The notes under the pieces were generated by a model. It saw only the letters and a program-made list of their open reading frames with translations, searched no databases and was not told the DNA's origin. 64,000 bases of DNA from Halorubellus sp. JP-L1 (GTDB taxonomy: Archaea > Halobacteriota > Halobacteria > Halobacteriales > Natrialbaceae), in assembly GCF_011440375.1 (NCBI RefSeq), contig NZ_JAAOIR010000002.1:248001-312000 (forward strand), read 5' to 3'. Numbering within the stretch: the first letter of the stretch is position 1; every line of letters starts with the position of its first letter. Shown here piece after piece: positions 52,539-61,881 of the stretch. Both the position numbers and the translations under genes were made by a program.

Positions 52539-53798
52539 TCAGTCGTCCCAGTCGGCGAGGTCCGCGAGCTCCGCCGCGACGTCGCCGATCGCGGCCGGGT
52601 CGACGTCGCCGCGCTCCGTGACGATCGCGTCGACGAGGTGCGGCGGCGTCACGTCGAACGTCGGGTTCGTCACCGAGAGCGCCGCGTCGCCGTCGTAGAC
52701 AGCCGACCGCCGCCCGGACTCGAGGTTCACCACGTCGTCCGCCCGGACCTTGTCCGTCGCGCACGCGACGAATACCGGCACGCCCTCGTGAGCGGCCGCG
52801 AGCGCAGCGAGCCGCGTCCCGGTCTTGTTCATCACGTGGCCGTCCGGGAGCACCGCGTCAGCGCCGACGAGCACGCAGTCCACGTCCTCGGTCGCGAGCA
52901 CGTGCCCGACGGCGGCGTCCGTCAGGAGCGTCACCGGCCCCTCCTCGAGCAGCGCCTCGGCGACGCCGACGCCCTCGCGCTCGGGGCGTGACTCCGCGAC
53001 GAACACCGTCGACGGATCCGCTGCCCGGAGCGCGCGCAAGACCGTTCCCGACCGGGACAGCGTCAGGACGGTGCGGTCGCCGACGAGCGCCGCCGTCCGT
53101 TCGGCCGCGTCCACGTCGACGCGGACCGCGCGATCGATGCCGTCCATCGCCGCGGACTCCAGGCTCGCCGCGTCCCGTTCGGCGGTCGCCATCGCGCGGT
53201 TCACGCGGTTCTCGAGGACCGCCATGCTCGGGCGAGCGGTCCGGAGCCGCCGGGCGAGGTCCGCGACCTCGTCCCACGCCGCGGCCGGCGATGCGTCTTC
53301 GTCGCGGAGCACGGCTGCCCGATCACGCAGCACCTCGAGCGCCCGCACCGACAGGGACGCCGCGCCGTGCTCGCCGTCCGCGGTGACCGACCGCACGGAC
53401 GGCGCGACGCGCTCGTACGCCGTCCACAGCCCCGGCACGCAGTCCCGCCGGAGGATCTCCGTCGCGTGCACCCACTCCGTGGTCTCGTGTTCCTCGCTCG
53501 GGGTGACGTCGCAGTCATCGACGTCGAACAGGTACGGGTGTACGACCCAGTGCCGGTCGGCGTCCTCGTCGACGACGTCGACGGTCGCCCCGGCGCGCAC
53601 CAGCTCGATCGCGTCCCCCTCGAGCCCGGTCTCTTCGCGGATCTCGATGCGGACCTGCTCGTCGGGGTCGTCCTCGGCGAATCCCGAGACGCCGCCCCAG
53701 CGACCGACGTACGTCCCGACGTGCTCGCTCCGACGACACAACAGGAGCAGGCCGTCGTGTCGACAGAACGCCGTGACGACGTGGGTCTCCTCGTCCAT
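52539..53798 (-). CDS. Nudix-eIF2B-like fusion protein
   Basis: A 419-residue fusion. Residues 1-130 are a Nudix domain with box GFAEDDPDEQ...IEIREETGL (the first Arg of the REUxEE consensus is Ile). Residues about 145-419 are an eIF2B alpha/beta/delta-like domain, with LTLSRSGTVLRALRAA, VFVAESRPEREGVG, VLVGADAVLPDGHVMNKTGT and LAALAAAHEGVPVFVACATDK. The second domain resembles ribose-1,5-bisphosphate isomerase and related sugar-phosphate isomerases more than a translation factor. The fusion suggests hydrolysis of a nucleotide sugar followed by isomerisation of the product; this is inferred. Confidence 0.85.
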   Translation of the reverse strand: MDEETHVVTAFCRHDGLLLLCRRSEHVGTYVGRWGGVSGFAEDDPDEQVRIEIREETGLEGDAIELVRAGATVDVVDEDADRHWVVHPYLFDVDDCDVTPSEEHETTEWVHATEILRRDCVPGLWTAYERVAPSVRSVTADGEHGAASLSVRALEVLRDRAAVLRDEDASPAAAWDEVADLARRLRTARPSMAVLENRVNRAMATAERDAASLESAAMDGIDRAVRVDVDAAERTAALVGDRTVLTLSRSGTVLRALRAADPSTVFVAESRPEREGVGVAEALLEEGPVTLLTDAAVGHVLATEDVDCVLVGADAVLPDGHVMNKTGTRLAALAAAHEGVPVFVACATDKVRADDVVNLESGRRSAVYDGDAALSVTNPTFDVTPPHLVDAIVTERGDVDPAAIGDVAAELADLADWDD

Positions 53799-53853
53799 GC
53801 GTCGCGCTTGGAACGCCCCCGGGAACTTTGTTGCGACTCGCCGTACTACTGGT

Positions 53854-54339
53854 ATGCGACTCGTCATCTTCGGCGACACGCACGTACCGTCTCGTGCGAG
53901 CGAGATCCCCGAGTGGGTGCTGGACGCGGTCCGGGAGGCGGACCACGTCGTCCACACCGGCGACTTCGACTCGCAGGAGGCGTACGAGACCGTGACGGAT
54001 GCCGCGCCGTCGCTGACGGCGGTCGCGGGGAACATGGATCCGCGGAATCTCGACGTCTCGGTCGTGGAACCGTTCGAGCGCGAGGGCGTCCGGTTCGTCG
54101 TGACGCACGGCACCGGGCCGGTGGAGTCGTACCGCGAGCGCGTACTCGACGTCGGCCGGGAGGAGGACGCGGACGTGGTAGTCGCCGGGCACACGCACGA
54201 GGTCGTGGACGAGGTCGTCGACGGCATCCGGCTCCTGAACCCGGGGAGTGCGACCGGGGCGGCGCCGGCGACGCGCACGACGCTCTACGAGGTCGAGGTC
54301 GTGGACGGCGACCTGGACGTGACGCTCAGGGCGGAGTGA
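53854..54339 (+). CDS. YfcE-type metallophosphoesterase
   Basis: A 161-residue protein with all calcineurin-like motifs: FGDTHVP, HTGDFDS, VAGNMD, VVTHGTG and VAGHTHE. The YfcE/MJ0936 group are Mn2+/Ni2+-dependent phosphodiesterases with unknown natural substrate. It is divergent from the Nudix-eIF2B gene across 55 nt and on the same strand as cofE, 94 nt upstream. Confidence 0.93.
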   Translation: MRLVIFGDTHVPSRASEIPEWVLDAVREADHVVHTGDFDSQEAYETVTDAAPSLTAVAGNMDPRNLDVSVVEPFEREGVRFVVTHGTGPVESYRERVLDVGREEDADVVVAGHTHEVVDEVVDGIRLLNPGSATGAAPATRTTLYEVEVVDGDLDVTLRAE

Positions 54340-54433
54340 CGCGGTGGCGACCAGCGGGCCGGTCCCGGCGTGGGCGGCGCCGATAGCGTCCGGTATCGGT
54401 TCGCCTTTCACGTCGGCTCCCGGAGGACCGGGC

Positions 54434-55192
54434 ATGCAACTGCTGTCGGTCCCGGACGTCCCGGAGGTCCGCGAGGGCGACGATCTCGCGGCCGTGGTGG
54501 AGGACCGGTTCGAACTCGAGCCCGCGGACGTGGTGGTGGTGGCGTCGACGGTCGTGTCGAAGGCCGAAGGTCGCGTCGCGGACCTCGAGGCGTATCCGGC
54601 GGGTCCACGTGCGCGGGAGATCGCCGGCCGGCTGGAGGATATCGCGGGCGAGTCGAAGGACCCGCGGTTCGCGCAGGCGGTGCTCGAGGAGTCGACCGAG
54701 TTGCTGATGGAGGCGCCGTTCCTCCTGACGGAGACGCGGTTCGGGCACGTTGGCGTGAACGCTGGCATCGACCGGTCGAACGTTCCGTCTGGGGATCTGC
54801 TCTTGCTCCCGAAGCGACCGAACGAGAGTGCGGCCCGCGTCCGGTCGGGCCTCGAGCACGAGAATCCGGTGGTGGTGACGGACACGAGCGGGCGGCCGTT
54901 CCGGCACGGCCAGACGGGGGTCGCGATCGGGTACGCTGGGATGCCTGCGAGCCGGGACTATCGCGGCGAGACCGACCGGGACGGGCACGAGCTGCAGGTG
55001 ACGGTGCAGTGCGTCGTGGACGAGCTCGCGGCGGCCGCGAACCTCGTGTCCGGCGAGGCGGACGCGGGGACGCCGGTGACGGTCGTGCGCGACTGGGAGT
55101 TCGGGGACCTCGATGGGAGCGAGAACCTCCATCGGTCGGTCGACGGCGACTTCGTCCGGCAGGCGCTCCGGGAGTGGTCGTATGACGAGTGA
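54434..55192 (+). CDS. cofE: Coenzyme F420-0:L-glutamate ligase CofE
   Basis: A 252-residue protein, MQLLSVPDVPEVREGDDLA. It has CofE motifs ASTVVSKAEGRV, GHVGVNAGIDRSNV, LLPKRPNESA, VVTDTSGRPFRHGQTGVAIG and ASRDYRGETDRDG. It adds glutamates to F420-0 using GTP. An in-frame start at 54344 would add 30 unconserved residues. It overlaps mer by 11 nt, so the two are co-transcribed. Confidence 0.95.
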   Translation: MQLLSVPDVPEVREGDDLAAVVEDRFELEPADVVVVASTVVSKAEGRVADLEAYPAGPRAREIAGRLEDIAGESKDPRFAQAVLEESTELLMEAPFLLTETRFGHVGVNAGIDRSNVPSGDLLLLPKRPNESAARVRSGLEHENPVVVTDTSGRPFRHGQTGVAIGYAGMPASRDYRGETDRDGHELQVTVQCVVDELAAAANLVSGEADAGTPVTVVRDWEFGDLDGSENLHRSVDGDFVRQALREWSYDE

Positions 55193-56234
55193 CGAGGGGG
55201 TCGTCGGCGGTGCGGGCGTCGACGGTGCGGACGCCGGGGAGCCGCCGGTGCGTTTCGGCGTGGAGATCACGCCCGAGCATCCGATCGACGACCTGGCGCG
55301 GTTCGGGGCGGCGGCGGAGGACGCGGGGTTCGACGCGGTGTTCGCGTCGAGTCACTACAACAACCGCGATCCGTTCGTGGCGCTATCGCGGATGGCGGCG
55401 GTGACGTCGTCGATACGGCTCGGGCCGGGCGTCGTGAACCCCTACGAGACGCATCCGGTGACGCAGGCGTCGCGGGTCGCGTCGCTCGCGGAGGCCAGCG
55501 GCGGTCGGGCGACCTACGGACTCGGAGCGGGCGACGCGTCGACGCTCGCGAACCTCGGCGTGGCACAGGACCGGCCGCTCCGGCGCGTCCTGGAGTCGTT
55601 CAGGGTCGCGCGCGAGCTGTGGGCGGGCGAGCGCGTCGACCACGACGGGACGTTCGTCGCGCGGGACGCGGGATTGAACTTCGAGCCGCCGGGCGAGATT
55701 CCGGTGTACGTCGGCGCGCAGGGCCCGCACATGACGCGAATGGCGGCGAAGCACGCGGACGGCGTGCTCTACAACGGGTCGCATCCGCGGGACTTCGAAT
55801 GGGCGGCCGAGCGCGTCGCGGAGGGCCGCAGCGAGCGCCCCGACGAGTTCGGGGAGTCGACGTTCCTGGCGTACGCGAGCGTGAGCGTCGCCGAGGACGA
55901 GCGGATGGCGCGGGACGCGGCCCGCATCCCGGTGGCGTTCATCGCCGGCGGTGCGCCGGGGCCAGTTCTGGACCGGCACGACCTCGACCGGGAGCGGGCG
56001 ACGGCGGTCGGTGAGGCGGTGTCGGCGGGCGAGTTCCGCGAAGCGGCGGGGCTGGTAACGGACGGGATGCTGGACGCGTTCTGTATCGCGGGGACGCCGG
56101 TGTCGGTCGCGGACCGGCTCGTGGACGTCCTCGAGTACGCGGACGGCGTGGTCGCGGCGGCGCCGCTCGGGCCGGACGTCGAGGACGCGATCGAGTTGAC
56201 GGCGGACGCGGTCGCGCGGGCGCGACGCGACTGA
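55182..56234 (+). CDS. mer: F420-dependent 5,10-methylenetetrahydromethanopterin reductase-like protein
   Basis: A 350-residue luciferase-like TIM barrel. VRFGVEITPEHPIDDLARFGAAAEDAGFDAVF opens the fold, SSHYNNRDPFVALSRMA and GPGVVNPYETHPV follow, and GRATYGLGAGDAS and VYVGAQGPHMTRMAAKHADGV bind F420. It has the Mer layout, with a 25-residue Gly/Asp-rich N-terminal extension. In haloarchaea Mer probably serves one-carbon metabolism. It shares an operon with cofE, which supplies its cofactor. Confidence 0.9.
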   Translation: MTSDEGVVGGAGVDGADAGEPPVRFGVEITPEHPIDDLARFGAAAEDAGFDAVFASSHYNNRDPFVALSRMAAVTSSIRLGPGVVNPYETHPVTQASRVASLAEASGGRATYGLGAGDASTLANLGVAQDRPLRRVLESFRVARELWAGERVDHDGTFVARDAGLNFEPPGEIPVYVGAQGPHMTRMAAKHADGVLYNGSHPRDFEWAAERVAEGRSERPDEFGESTFLAYASVSVAEDERMARDAARIPVAFIAGGAPGPVLDRHDLDRERATAVGEAVSAGEFREAAGLVTDGMLDAFCIAGTPVSVADRLVDVLEYADGVVAAAPLGPDVEDAIELTADAVARARRD

Positions 56235-56355
56235 GCGACCCGGCCATGAATCGCGAGCCGGGGGCTATCGCGAGGGTCGAGCCCCGTGAGAATCGAGCGG
56301 CGCGTCGAGGTTGGTGTTTCGTGGTCGGTACGCTGCCGTAGGGCGCCCGTTGTCG

Positions 56356-56574
56356 TCACTCAGTCGGTCCGGGTGGGGAGCGGGAGAAGGCGTCGGCGAC
56401 GGCGTCGAGGACGGCGCCGGCGACGAGTCCGCCGAAGGCGAGTGACGCACCGGCGGTGATGAGGCCGCCGAGGACGACGAGCACGGCGGAGATCGGGTCG
56501 ACGCTGGCAGCGGTCGCGAAGGAGTCCGCTGCGGTCTGCAGTTCGGACAGGAGCCAGAACGTCTCGCTTGCCAT
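56356..56574 (-). CDS. Small membrane protein
   Basis: A 72-residue protein, MASETFWLLSELQTAADSF. A soluble helical start is followed by one long or two short hydrophobic segments (SAVLVVLGGLITAGASLAFGGLVAGAVLDAV) and a polar tail. It converges on mer. I do not recognise the family. Confidence is limited by its size, but codon bias fits a real gene. Confidence 0.6.
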   Translation of the reverse strand: MASETFWLLSELQTAADSFATAASVDPISAVLVVLGGLITAGASLAFGGLVAGAVLDAVADAFSRSPPGPTE

Positions 56575-56640
56575 GGTCGAACGTTCGGCCGCTGGTACTT
56601 GTCCGTTGCGCTCAAGTTCCGTCCCGTCGTCGGGGCGCGT

Positions 56641-56949
56641 ATGGGAGATGACGCGTCAATCGACGACTTCGTGCCTGGCGACGACGACGAGTCGGTCACC
56701 GACGACCGGTCGGGCGACGCGGACGGCGAGCCAGCCGTCGACGACGAGGAGCTAGATGCACGGGGGGAGCCGGACGGTTCCGGGGACGCGGCCGCGACTG
56801 GGGTGGTCTCGCCGTCGTCGGTGACGCCGGCGGCGTCGACGTCGCGGGTCGCTCCGGATGGGGGTTCGTGTTCGGCGTGCGACGCCGACGTGGAGCGACT
56901 CTGGTTCGACGGGGACGACGCGGTCTGTGCGGCGTGCAAGTCCTGGTGA
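56641..56949 (+). CDS. Acidic zinc-ribbon protein (DUF7573-like)
   Basis: A 102-residue protein. The N-terminal 75 residues are disordered and very acidic, starting MGDDASIDDFVPGDDDES. The C-terminus is a small zinc knuckle pair, CSACDADVERLWFDGDDAVCAACKSW. This layout matches haloarchaeal DUF7573 as I remember it. Function unknown; short zinc knuckles in haloarchaea often act in regulation. It is upstream of cspA on the same strand. Confidence 0.78.
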   Translation: MGDDASIDDFVPGDDDESVTDDRSGDADGEPAVDDEELDARGEPDGSGDAAATGVVSPSSVTPAASTSRVAPDGGSCSACDADVERLWFDGDDAVCAACKSW

Positions 56950-56996
56950 CTGGCCGCTGAGGGCCGCTACCGGGCGTTCGACGGTCACGCCAAAGT

Positions 56997-57003
56997 TTAT
57001 ATC
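56997..57003 (+). promoter_or_regulatory. TATA box of cspA
   Basis: TTTATAT is centred about 28 nt before the cspA ATG, the clearest core promoter in this part of the window. Confidence 0.65.
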
Positions 57004-57027
57004 CGCGAACGTCCTCTGTGGTACTGC

Positions 57028-57222
57028 ATGCCAACAGGTACGGTCGACTTCTTCAACGACACGGGCGGTTACGGATTCATCGAGAGCGAGGACGCGGACG
57101 AGGACGTCTTCTTCCACATGGAGGACATCGGCGGTCCCGACCTCGAGGAAGGACAGGAGGTAGAGTTCGACATCGTGCAGGCCGACAAGGGCCCGCGCGC
57201 GGAGAACCTCACGCGTCTCTGA
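57028..57222 (+). CDS. cspA: Cold-shock protein
   Basis: A 64-residue OB-fold cold-shock domain: MPTGTVDFFNDTGGYGFIES with RNP1-like GYGFI and RNP2-like DVFFHM. It binds single-stranded nucleic acid and acts as an RNA chaperone. Its surface is strongly acidic, unlike bacterial CspA. A CACAAA/TTTGTG hairpin downstream (about 57238-57256) may end the transcript; the remaining 200 bp to the MoxR gene hold nothing recognisable. Confidence 0.95.
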   Translation: MPTGTVDFFNDTGGYGFIESEDADEDVFFHMEDIGGPDLEEGQEVEFDIVQADKGPRAENLTRL

Positions 57223-57460
57223 CCGCGGGACACGTTCGCACAAACGAATCTTTGTGTCCCCGGCAACGTTACATGGGAGCGACCGCTACACTCTGCCATT
57301 CCGTGGTGTGTCACGCTCGAACAGGGGGCAAGCGGGTTCGGTCTGCGGTAGTCATACGCAAACCCAACGCCCATGCACGGGCGGGACGCACGACGAAGGC
57401 AAACGATAGCCCTCCAGCCCGGCCGCCAGCCGCGTCGCTGGGGCTGCCGGACGACAACAC

Positions 57461-58453
57461 ATGACGGACGCAAACACTCCAGACGCGACGCCGCAGTCGA
57501 GTCGCCCAGAAACCGACCCGGAATCGCTCCCGATCGAGGAGGCCGCGCAAGTCAGTCGGAACGTCATCTCGAACGTCGAGGACGTCATCGTCGGCCACCA
57601 CGACGAGATCGAGCACGTCGTCACCGCCGTGCTCGGGCGCGGGCACGTGCTCCTCGAGGACGTCCCGGGCGTGGGGAAGACGATGCTCGCTCGGGCGCTC
57701 GCGGCGTCGATCGAGTGCTCGTTCAAGCGCGTGCAGTTCACGCCCGACCTCTTGCCGTCGGACATCACGGGCGTGAACGTCTTCAACCAGAAGACGCGCG
57801 AGTTCGACTTCCAGAAGGGGCCGGTGTTCGCGAACGTCGTGCTCGGCGACGAGATCAACCGCGCGCCGCCGAAGACCCAGAGCGCGCTCCTGGAGGCGAT
57901 GGAGGAGGAGCAGGTGACGGTCGACGGGACGACGCGCGAGCTCCCGCAGCCGTTCACGGTGATCGCGACGCAGAACTCCGTCGAGCCGAATCGGACGTAC
58001 GAGCTGCCGCTCGCGGAGGTCGACCGGTTTATGAAGAAGCTCCACCTCGGGTACCCCGACCAGGCCGAGGAGTCGGAGGTGGTGGCGCGAGCGGTCGGCC
58101 ATCACCCGATCGAGACGCTGACGTCCGTGACGGACACCGCGACGATTCGACGGGCGCGCGAGACCGTCGCGAACGTAACGGTGAAGGACGCCGTCCGCGA
58201 GTACGGGACGCGCATCGCGGCGTACACGCGCGAGAACGCGAAACTCGGCGTGTCGCCGCGCGGGACGATCGCGCTCTTGCGGGCGTCGCAGGCGCGTGCG
58301 GTCCTGCGCGGTCGCGGGTACGTGACGCCGGAGGACGTCCAAGCGGAGGCGCCGAGCGTGCTCAGTCACCGCATCCGCCTGTCGGCCAGTGGTCCACGGG
58401 ACCAGGGCGAGCAGGTGGTCGCGGACGCAATCGAGACCGTTCCGGTCGAGTGA
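57461..58453 (+). CDS. MoxR-family AAA+ ATPase
   Basis: A 330-residue AAA+ ATPase with Walker A LLEDVPGVGKTMLARAL, Walker B VVLGDEINRAPPKTQSALLEAM, and sensor 1 IATQNSVEPNRTYELPLAEVDRF. MoxR ATPases act as chaperones that insert cofactors or assemble membrane complexes, together with DUF58 proteins. It is 1 nt upstream of a DUF58 gene, the first gene of a MoxR-DUF58-transglutaminase operon. Confidence 0.94.
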   Translation: MTDANTPDATPQSSRPETDPESLPIEEAAQVSRNVISNVEDVIVGHHDEIEHVVTAVLGRGHVLLEDVPGVGKTMLARALAASIECSFKRVQFTPDLLPSDITGVNVFNQKTREFDFQKGPVFANVVLGDEINRAPPKTQSALLEAMEEEQVTVDGTTRELPQPFTVIATQNSVEPNRTYELPLAEVDRFMKKLHLGYPDQAEESEVVARAVGHHPIETLTSVTDTATIRRARETVANVTVKDAVREYGTRIAAYTRENAKLGVSPRGTIALLRASQARAVLRGRGYVTPEDVQAEAPSVLSHRIRLSASGPRDQGEQVVADAIETVPVE

Positions 58454-58454
58454 G

Positions 58455-59477
58455 ATGCGCCTGACGCGACGCGGCAAGGGGGCAGTCGGCGTGGTCGCGC
58501 TCGGCGTCGTCGCCTCGGTCCTCTTCGGCGCGCGAGAGCTTGGTGTCATCGTCCTCCCGGTCCTGGTCGCGGTCGTCGGCGCGGCCGTCCAGGTCCGGCG
58601 AGCGGGGCGGCCGGCGGTCACGCGGCAGGTCCCAGAACCCGGGTTCATCGACGAGACGAAGCAGGTGACGCTGTCGTTCGACGTGTCGTCGCCGGTCGCG
58701 GCGACCGTCGAGGACCATGCGGACGACGGCCTGCGGCTCCACGGCGGGCGGTTCGAGGCGACGCTCGGGGCGACGGACCTGACGTACCACGTGACCTACA
58801 CCGCGCGCGGTCGACACGAACTCGGGCCGCTCTCGGTCCGCATCGTCGACGTGCTCGGTCTCGCGGAGGCCGAGCAGACGTACGGCGCGCTCGACAGCGT
58901 GCTCGTGTTCCCGCGCGTCTACGCGCTCACGGGGTCGACGCGGCACGAACTGAACCTCCTGCCGGAGGGCGGGTTCGAGCACAACCGCGAGGAGTTCGAT
59001 CGGCTCCGCGAGTACGACCGCGGGGACTCGCTCCGGGACGTCCACTGGAAGTCGAGCGCGAAGCGCGCCGCGGACGACCTCGTCGTGAAGGAGTTCGTGA
59101 GCGAGGAGGACGTCGGCGACGTCACGATCGCGTGCGAGAGCGCGATGGGGTGGGACGACCACGTGGCGGAGGCGACGGCGAGCATCGCGCTCTACCTGCT
59201 CGACTCCGGCATCCGAGTCGGATTGTCCGCGCCGAACGGCGAACTGGAGACGGACGCGGGCGCGGACCAGCGCGAGGCGATCCTCTCGCTGTTGGCGACG
59301 GTCGGCCCCGGGCAGGTGCCCGACGAGCATCGGTCGCGCGCGAACGTCGTCGTGACGGGGAGCGAGTCGACGGGCGTGCGCGTGGAGATGCCCGAGCGCG
59401 AGGTGCCGTTCTCGTCGTTCGTCGAGGACGCACCGGTCGGCGAGGAAGCCGCCGTCCACGAGGAGGTGCGCGCGTGA
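58455..59477 (+). CDS. DUF58 domain protein
   Basis: A 340-residue protein. Two N-terminal membrane helices (8-45) are followed by a beta domain and the DUF58 core at REEFDRLREYDRGDSLRDVHW, then KSSAKRAADDLVVKEF. The C-terminal part is von Willebrand-like. The start ATG is 1 nt after the MoxR stop; an earlier in-frame ATG at 58389 would overlap moxR. The stop overlaps the transglutaminase start by 4 nt. Confidence 0.93.
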   Translation: MRLTRRGKGAVGVVALGVVASVLFGARELGVIVLPVLVAVVGAAVQVRRAGRPAVTRQVPEPGFIDETKQVTLSFDVSSPVAATVEDHADDGLRLHGGRFEATLGATDLTYHVTYTARGRHELGPLSVRIVDVLGLAEAEQTYGALDSVLVFPRVYALTGSTRHELNLLPEGGFEHNREEFDRLREYDRGDSLRDVHWKSSAKRAADDLVVKEFVSEEDVGDVTIACESAMGWDDHVAEATASIALYLLDSGIRVGLSAPNGELETDAGADQREAILSLLATVGPGQVPDEHRSRANVVVTGSESTGVRVEMPEREVPFSSFVEDAPVGEEAAVHEEVRA

Positions 59478-61741
59478 GTACCGTCGACCGGCTCGGCGGG
59501 CGGTTCGCGTCGGACGCGGAGAGCCAGTCGAGTCGCTTTCGCGTGCTCGCGCTCGCTGGCGTCGCCGGACTGACGGCGACGTACCTCGCGGTCCTGTTCG
59601 AGCTGACGTCCGTGCCGTCCGTCGGCGGGACGCCCGAACTCGCGATCCTCGTCGTCGGGTCCGTCGCCGCGGGGTACGCGCTCTCGCGGACGATCGGGGA
59701 GCGCGTCGCCGCGCTCCTCACCGTCGCGATCGTACTCGCGGGCGGGCTCGCGTACCTGCTCGCGACCCCGTTGGGTGTCGCATCGCTGACGACGCGCGGC
59801 GGACGCATCCTCGTGGACTCGTACGCGCTCCTGACGGGCTGGCGCGTGCTGAAGCTCGTGGAGCCGACCGTGTGGATACTCGGGTTCGCGCCGGCACCCG
59901 TGTTCGTGACGACGTACCTCGCGCTCCGGCGGCGGTACGTCGCCGCGGTCGGCGTCGGCGGGCTCGCGCTCGCGATCCTCATCATGACGGGCGACGCGCC
60001 GGTCCTGCTCGGTCGCGTCCCGCTCCTGTTCGGAGCGGTCAGCGGGATCGCCGCGATCGGGTTCGGCGAACTCGAACGCCGCGGCGGGACGCTCAAGCAG
60101 GTCGACGTCCTCATCGTGCTGTTCGCGGCGATGCTCGTCGTCTCCTCGGTCCCGGTGTTGCCGGGGAGTCCGCTCCTCCTGCCGCGCGCCGGCGGGGAGG
60201 GTGCGGCGACCGTCGAGGGGAGCCTGACCGCGGAGACCGGGCGGGCGCCGATCGTCGGCTCGATCGAGCTGTCGCCGGAGGTCCGGTTCCGCGTCGAGGC
60301 CGACCAGGGCCAGTACTGGCGCGTCGCGTCCTACGACCGGTTCACGGGCCAGACGTGGTTGCGGAGCGGCGAGAACCGCGACTACTCGCCGTCACTCCTG
60401 GACGAACCACCCGGCGAGACGGCGCGAGTGAGTCAGACGTTCGAAGTGCTCTCGCCCGCGAAGGTGATGCCCGCCGCGAACCAGCCAGTCGAGGTCCGCG
60501 GTGACGTCCGCGAGTACACGCAAGTGACGATGAACGGCGGCCTGAAGTCGTCCGTTCGGTTCCGCGAGGGCGACCGGTACAGCGTCGTGAGCGCGGTGCC
60601 GACGGCGGACGAAGAGACGCTCCGGGAATCGGACGCGAACTATCCGTCGCGGGTCGAGGCCCGGTACACGGAAGCACAGGGGCTGTCCGACGAGTTCACG
60701 ACGGAGACCGAGCGCATCGTCTCGGACGCGGAGTCGCCGTACGAGACGGCGGTCGCCATCGAGGACTGGCTGGAGTCGAACAAGGACTACTCCCTCGACG
60801 TCGACCGCCCGAGCGGGAACGTCGCGGAGAAGTTCCTGCTCGAGATGGACGCGGGGTACTGTACGTACTACGCGACGACGATGGTGATGATGCTCCGCAG
60901 TCAGGACATTCCCGCGCGCTTCGCGGTCGGGTACACGGCAGGTCAGCAGGTCGAGGACAACGAGTGGGTCGTCCGTGGGTCCGATTCGCACGCGTGGGTC
61001 GAGGTGTACTTCGAGGACGTCGGGTGGGTGAAGTTCGATCCGACGCCCGCCGACCCGCGCCAGTCCGCGGAGGTCGCGAGCGTTCAGGACGCGCGCGCGA
61101 GCGGCGCGGAGAACGTCGACGTCGACGAGAGCGAGGACGCGCCGTTGACGACGACGCCGGAGACGACGCCGACGCCGAACGAGACGGTCGCGCCGAACGG
61201 GTCGAATCAGACGTTCCGGAACCCGGACATCGCGCCGACGACCAGCCCCGGTGGTGGGAACGTCACGCTGCAGACGCAACCGACGGTGACGAACGGGAGC
61301 GGCGGTGACGGCGACGGCGATGGCGACGGTGGTGGTTCCGGGCCGATCCCGCGCGAGACGATCGTGGTGGCGCTCGTCGCGCTCGTCGGACTCGCCGCGG
61401 GCGCGCACCGGAGCGGCGCAACCGATCGCGCGCTGCGGACGGCGAAGATCCACTGGCACGGCGGTCGCGTCGATCCGACGACGGACGTCGAGCGCGCCGT
61501 CTCTCGCCTCGAGTTACTGCTCGCTCGCGAGTACCGGCCGCGGCGCGTCGACGAGTCGCCGCCGGCGTACATCGAGGCGTTGACGCTCGCCGGTCTCGAC
61601 GAGGACGCGACGCGCGTCGGGGAGCTCTACGAGCACGCCGTCTACGGCGATGGCGTGACGTCGGCGGAGGCCGACGAGGCCATCGCGATCGTCGACGACG
61701 TGGTCCGCGCGCACACGCCGCTGCTCCGACGGCTCCGGTGA
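59474..61741 (+). CDS. TgpA-type membrane transglutaminase-like protein
   Basis: A 755-residue protein (GTG start). About six N-terminal membrane helices (30-235) precede a large extracellular domain. The transglutaminase triad is visible: C463 in [10 protein letters not shown]506 in SDSHAWVEV and D522 in KFDPTP. A Thr/Asn/Gly-rich stretch (about 560-625) leads to another membrane helix near 630-650 and a C-terminal cytosolic DUF4129-like domain. It is the last gene of the MoxR-DUF58 operon, probably crosslinking or cleaving cell-surface proteins. Confidence 0.92.
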   Translation: MSTVDRLGGRFASDAESQSSRFRVLALAGVAGLTATYLAVLFELTSVPSVGGTPELAILVVGSVAAGYALSRTIGERVAALLTVAIVLAGGLAYLLATPLGVASLTTRGGRILVDSYALLTGWRVLKLVEPTVWILGFAPAPVFVTTYLALRRRYVAAVGVGGLALAILIMTGDAPVLLGRVPLLFGAVSGIAAIGFGELERRGGTLKQVDVLIVLFAAMLVVSSVPVLPGSPLLLPRAGGEGAATVEGSLTAETGRAPIVGSIELSPEVRFRVEADQGQYWRVASYDRFTGQTWLRSGENRDYSPSLLDEPPGETARVSQTFEVLSPAKVMPAANQPVEVRGDVREYTQVTMNGGLKSSVRFREGDRYSVVSAVPTADEETLRESDANYPSRVEARYTEAQGLSDEFTTETERIVSDAESPYETAVAIEDWLESNKDYSLDVDRPSGNVAEKFLLEMDAGYCTYYATTMVMMLRSQDIPARFAVGYTAGQQVEDNEWVVRGSDSHAWVEVYFEDVGWVKFDPTPADPRQSAEVASVQDARASGAENVDVDESEDAPLTTTPETTPTPNETVAPNGSNQTFRNPDIAPTTSPGGGNVTLQTQPTVTNGSGGDGDGDGDGGGSGPIPRETIVVALVALVGLAAGAHRSGATDRALRTAKIHWHGGRVDPTTDVERAVSRLELLLAREYRPRRVDESPPAYIEALTLAGLDEDATRVGELYEHAVYGDGVTSAEADEAIAIVDDVVRAHTPLLRRLR

Positions 61742-61848
61742 GGCCTGACGCCGCGAGTTCGCCGCTGTCGCACCGACCCGGAACGCGCTGTAAACGCGCC
61801 GACGGGCGCGGATTCGAGTTTTATTCGCCTCCGCGAGTCCCGATAGTG

Positions 61849-61856
61849 TTTAATAT
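61849..61856 (+). promoter_or_regulatory. TATA box of the SUI1 gene
   Basis: The AT-rich TTTAATAT lies about 29 nt before the ATG at 61882. It contains the in-frame ATG at 61855, which is therefore promoter and not the start codon. Confidence 0.65.
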
Positions 61857-61881
61857 GGCGACACCGTACCTTCGACTCGTA

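Noticed and set aside
57271-57464. 63-residue open frame between cspA and the MoxR gene
   Set aside because: Basic and Pro/Ala-rich composition, unlike the acidic proteome, and no promoter at the right distance.
61855-61881. Earlier ATG of the SUI1 gene
   Set aside because: It lies inside the TATA-like TTTAATATGG, about 29 nt before the better start at 61882.
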